This document shows, one piece after another, positions 61,065-64,000 of a stretch of DNA of 64,000 nucleotides (its first letter is position 1; each line of letters starts with the position of its first letter). Position numbers and translations under genes: made by a program. The DNA is from Argopecten irradians. Lineage: Eukaryota; Mollusca; Bivalvia; Pectinida; Pectinidae. Where the stretch lies: positions 32,861,331 through 32,925,330 of the forward strand of contig NC_091143.1 of NCBI RefSeq assembly GCF_041381155.1, in the 5' to 3' direction. Under the pieces are notes generated by a model. The model did no database searches. It was given only the letters and a program-made list of their open reading frames with translations, and was not told where the DNA came from.

Positions 61065-61366
61065 TAAAAGATACTTGTCTTTTGTCTTTAAAGTAGCAGT
61101 GACCTTTGTAGTTGATCTTCAGACCTGAAAAATCCCAAGCTGTATTTTCTCATATGCTACAATTGTGTGAAGTTTGATCAAAATCCATCAATTCGTTCAA
61201 AAGTTATCATCTGGAAAGATACTTGTCTTTTGTCTTTAAAGTAGCAGTGACCTTTGTAGTTGATCTTCAGACCTGAAAAATCCCAAGCTGTATTTTCTCA
61301 TATGCTACAATTGTGTGAAGTTTGATCAAAATCCATCAATTCGTTCAAAAGTTATCATCTGGAAAC
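61065..61366. repeat. 148-bp tandem duplication
   Basis: Two near-identical copies of a unit beginning AGATACTTGTCTTTTGTCTT and ending AAAAGTTATCATCTGGAA, directly against the truncated LINE 5' end. Confidence 0.95.
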
Positions 61367-61537
61367 CAAATCCGGACAGATGTTTCAGAGAGACAGACAT
61401 ACGAGAGCAAAAACTAGCCCCCTCCTGTGTCTTAATCCACATAAAACAACAATGATAATAGATACAACAACACATGTAATTTATATATTATTCCTTGATA
61501 TAGCGAACTATGATATAGACAATGGTGGATGACGTCA

Positions 61538-61732
61538 TCAATCATGACGACAGACCAGCACGGGTGTATGTGAGTGATGTATTATATAATCACTGACACT
61601 TCCCATCATTGTCCGTCTTATCTGTCCTAATCCGCGACATCCGGTCACGATCAGGTCGGCCTGGTTTTCCTTCGAAGCCTTCACTATAGCCTCCCCAGGC
61701 TCCCCCACAACTCTGAGCGTCTCGGCCTTTAC
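61538..61732 (-). CDS. Universal stress protein gene 3, last exon
   Basis: A minus-strand terminal exon of 64 codons plus stop follows a CCATAG acceptor in phase 0. It matches the last exons of USP1 and USP2: VVGEPGEAIVKASKENQADL, then LIVTGCRGLGQIRRTMMGSV with the ATP-type G-x2-G-x9-G-S motif, then VSDYIIHHSHTPVLVCRHD. The upstream exons must lie beyond the 65-bp minisatellite, to the right of the window. Confidence 0.88.
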   Translation of the reverse strand, partial: VKAETLRVVGEPGEAIVKASKENQADLIVTGCRGLGQIRRTMMGSVSDYIIHHSHTPVLVCRHD

Positions 61733-61984
61733 CTATGGAATGTGAAGTAAACTGTACAAACAATCATGAAATCAATCGTACGCGTTTCATCCTTTTAAAA
61801 ATGTTTATAAATCAGTACGGTATACGATTTGGAGATACAATATACCACCACCTGATATTGGCATTATCATTTAATCTACCAGAATGTGAAATATTTCTTA
61901 CTATACCATCAATCATGGTTTGCTTCGTTTCTTTAAATATTGCCAAAGCTTCAATGGACTCACTACAAGAACGCTGTGAGAGAG

Positions 61985-64000
61985 AAGACCTAAGTAGGCA
62001 AGTCTAGTGTAGGCAAGTCTAGTATCTACTCCCCTAAACATTGTTAATATCATTGTTTAAAATTTAGTCCTATGTAGGCAGGTCTAGTATCTACTCCCCT
62101 TAACACTGTTGATATCATTGTTTAAAATTTAGTCCTATGTAGACAAGTCTAGTATCTACTCCCCTTAGCATTGTTGATATTATTGTTTAAAATTTAGTCC
62201 TAGCTATGTAGACAAGTCTAGTATCTACTCCCCCTTAACATTGTTGATATCATTGTTTAAAATTTAGTCCTATGTAGACAAGTCTAGTATCTACTCCCCT
62301 TAACACTGTTGATATCATTGTTTAAAATTTAGTCCTATGTAGGCAAGTCTAGTATCTACTCCCCTTAACATTGTTGATATCATTGTTTAAAATTTAGTCC
62401 TATGTAGGCAAGTCTAGTATCTACTCCCCTTAACATTGTTGATATCATTGTTTAAAATTTAGTCCTATGTAGGCAAGTCTAGTATCTACTCCCCTTAACA
62501 TTGTTGATATCATTGTTTAAAATTTAGTCCTATGTAGGCAAGTCTAGTATCTACTCCCCTTAACATTGTTGATATCATTGTTTAAAATTTAGTCCTATGT
62601 AGACAAGTCTAGTATCTACTCCCCTTAACATTGTAAATATCATTGTTTAAAATTTAGTCCTATGTAGACAAGTCTAGTATCTACTCCCCTTAACATTGTT
62701 AATATCATTGTTTAAAATTTAGTCCTATGTAGACAAGTCTAGTATCTACTCCCCTTAACATTGTTAATATCATTGTTTAAAATTTAGTCCTATGTAGGCA
62801 AGTCTAGTATCTACTCCCCTTAACATTGTTGATATCATTGTTTAAAATTTAGTCCTATGTAGACAAGTCTAGTATCTACTCCCCTTAACATTGTTGATAT
62901 CATTGTTTAAAATTTAGTCCTATGTAGACAAGTCTAGTATCTACTCCCCTTAACATTGTTGATATCATTGTTTAAAATTTAGTCCTATGTAGACAAGTCT
63001 AGTATCTACTCCCCTTAACATTGTTGATATCATTGTTTAAAATTTAGTCCTATGTAGACAAGTCCTAGTATATCTACTCCCCTTAACATTGTTGATATCA
63101 TTGTTTAAAATTTAGTCCTATGTAGCAAGTCTAGTATCTACTCCCCTTAACATTGTTGATATCATTGTTTAAAATTTAGTCCTATGTAGACAAGTCTAGT
63201 ATCTACTCCCCTTAACATTGTTGATATCATTGTTTAAAATTTAGTCCTATGTAGACAAGTCTAGTATCTACTCCCCTTAACATTGTTGATATCATTGTTT
63301 AAAATTTAGTCCTATGTAGCAAGTCTAGTATCTACTCCCCTTAACATTGTTGATATCATTGTTTAAAATTTAGTCCTATGTAGACAAGTCTAGTATCTAC
63401 TCCCCTTAACATTGTTATATCATTGTTTAAAATTTAGTCTATGTAGACAAGTCTAGTATCTACTCCCCTTAACATGTTATTGTTTAAAATTTAGTTCTAT
63501 GTAGGCAAGTCTAGTATCTACTCCCCTTAACATTGTTGATATCATTGTTTAAAATTTAGTCCTATGTAGACAAGTCTAGTATCTACTCCCCTTAAACATT
63601 GTTAATATTATTGTTTAAAATTTAGTCCTATGTAGACAAGTCTAGTATCTACTCCCCTTAACATTGTTGATATCATTGTTTATAATTTAGTCCTATGTAG
63701 ACAAGTCTAGTATCTACTCCCCTTAACATTGTTGATATTATTGTTTAAAATTTAGTTCTATGTAGGCAAGTCCAGTATCTACTCCCCTTAACATTGTTGA
63801 TATCATTGTTTAAAATTTAGTCCTATGTAGACAAGTCTAGTATCTACTCCCCTAAACATTGTTGATATCATTGTTTTAAAATTTAGTTCTATGTAGACAA
63901 GTCTAGTATCTACTCCCCTAAACATTGTTGATATCATTGTTTAAAATTTAGTTCTATGTAGACAAGTCTAGTATCTACTCCCCTAAACATTGTTGATATC
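61985..64000. repeat. 65-bp minisatellite, open at right edge
   Basis: About 31 copies of a 65-bp unit beginning CCTATGTAGACAAGTCTAGT and continuing ATCTACTCCCCTTAACATTG and TTGATATCATTGTTTAAAAT. Variants (GTAGGC/GTAGAC, CTTAAC/CTAAAC) and a few 1-4 base indels occur. It sits in the intron upstream of the USP3 last exon and continues past the window. Confidence 0.97.

Overview
The window looks like AT-rich genomic DNA of a mollusc, most likely a marine bivalve. The case rests on intron-bearing animal genes, a tandem cluster of universal stress protein (USP) genes, a tandem pair of CABIT-SAM signalling adaptors, several APE-type LINE relics, short inverted-repeat elements, and a very heavy load of minisatellites. 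The species is inferred from gene content and repeat style only.

Layout. (1) 1-4.3 kb, minus strand: the first three coding exons of a GLMP (glycosylated lysosomal membrane protein) homologue. Exon 3 ends inside the first unit of a 33-bp minisatellite that runs on to about position 230. (2) 4.3-14 kb: no confident gene. It holds a large imperfect inverted repeat, a second 33-bp minisatellite flanked by a duplicated ~190-bp segment, and two head-to-head LINE relics. (3) 14.3-25.1 kb, plus strand: two tandem paralogues with an N-terminal CABIT domain, proline-rich SH3-ligand motifs and a C-terminal SAM domain (GAREM-like architecture), separated by a 52-bp minisatellite. (4) 25.4-30.7 kb: a ~650-bp DNA-transposon derivative with terminal inverted repeats, a possible tiny secreted-peptide gene, and a duplicated tRNA-derived SINE. 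(5) 30.9-38.3 kb: a 34-bp minisatellite split by a nearly full-length LINE whose endonuclease/reverse transcriptase ORF is open for 1153 codons. (6) 39.3-61.7 kb, minus strand: USP genes 1 and 2 complete in four exons each with matching intron phases, and the last exon of USP gene 3 near the right edge. Introns hold a 40-bp minisatellite, a 157-bp palindrome and several MITEs. (7) 57.8-61.1 kb, minus: a decayed LINE. (8) 62-64 kb: a 65-bp minisatellite running off the right edge.

The most unusual signal is where some minisatellites sit. Two start exactly on a 5' splice site and include exonic bases plus the donor in the repeat unit (GLMP exon 3; USP2 exon 1). A third, short array abuts a 3' splice site (USP1 exon 4). 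As a result the introns carry many copies of real or decayed splice-site sequence. The genes do not form one pathway: GLMP is lysosomal, the CABIT-SAM proteins are probably adaptors of growth-factor/MAPK signalling, and the USPs are ATP-binding stress proteins amplified by tandem duplication.
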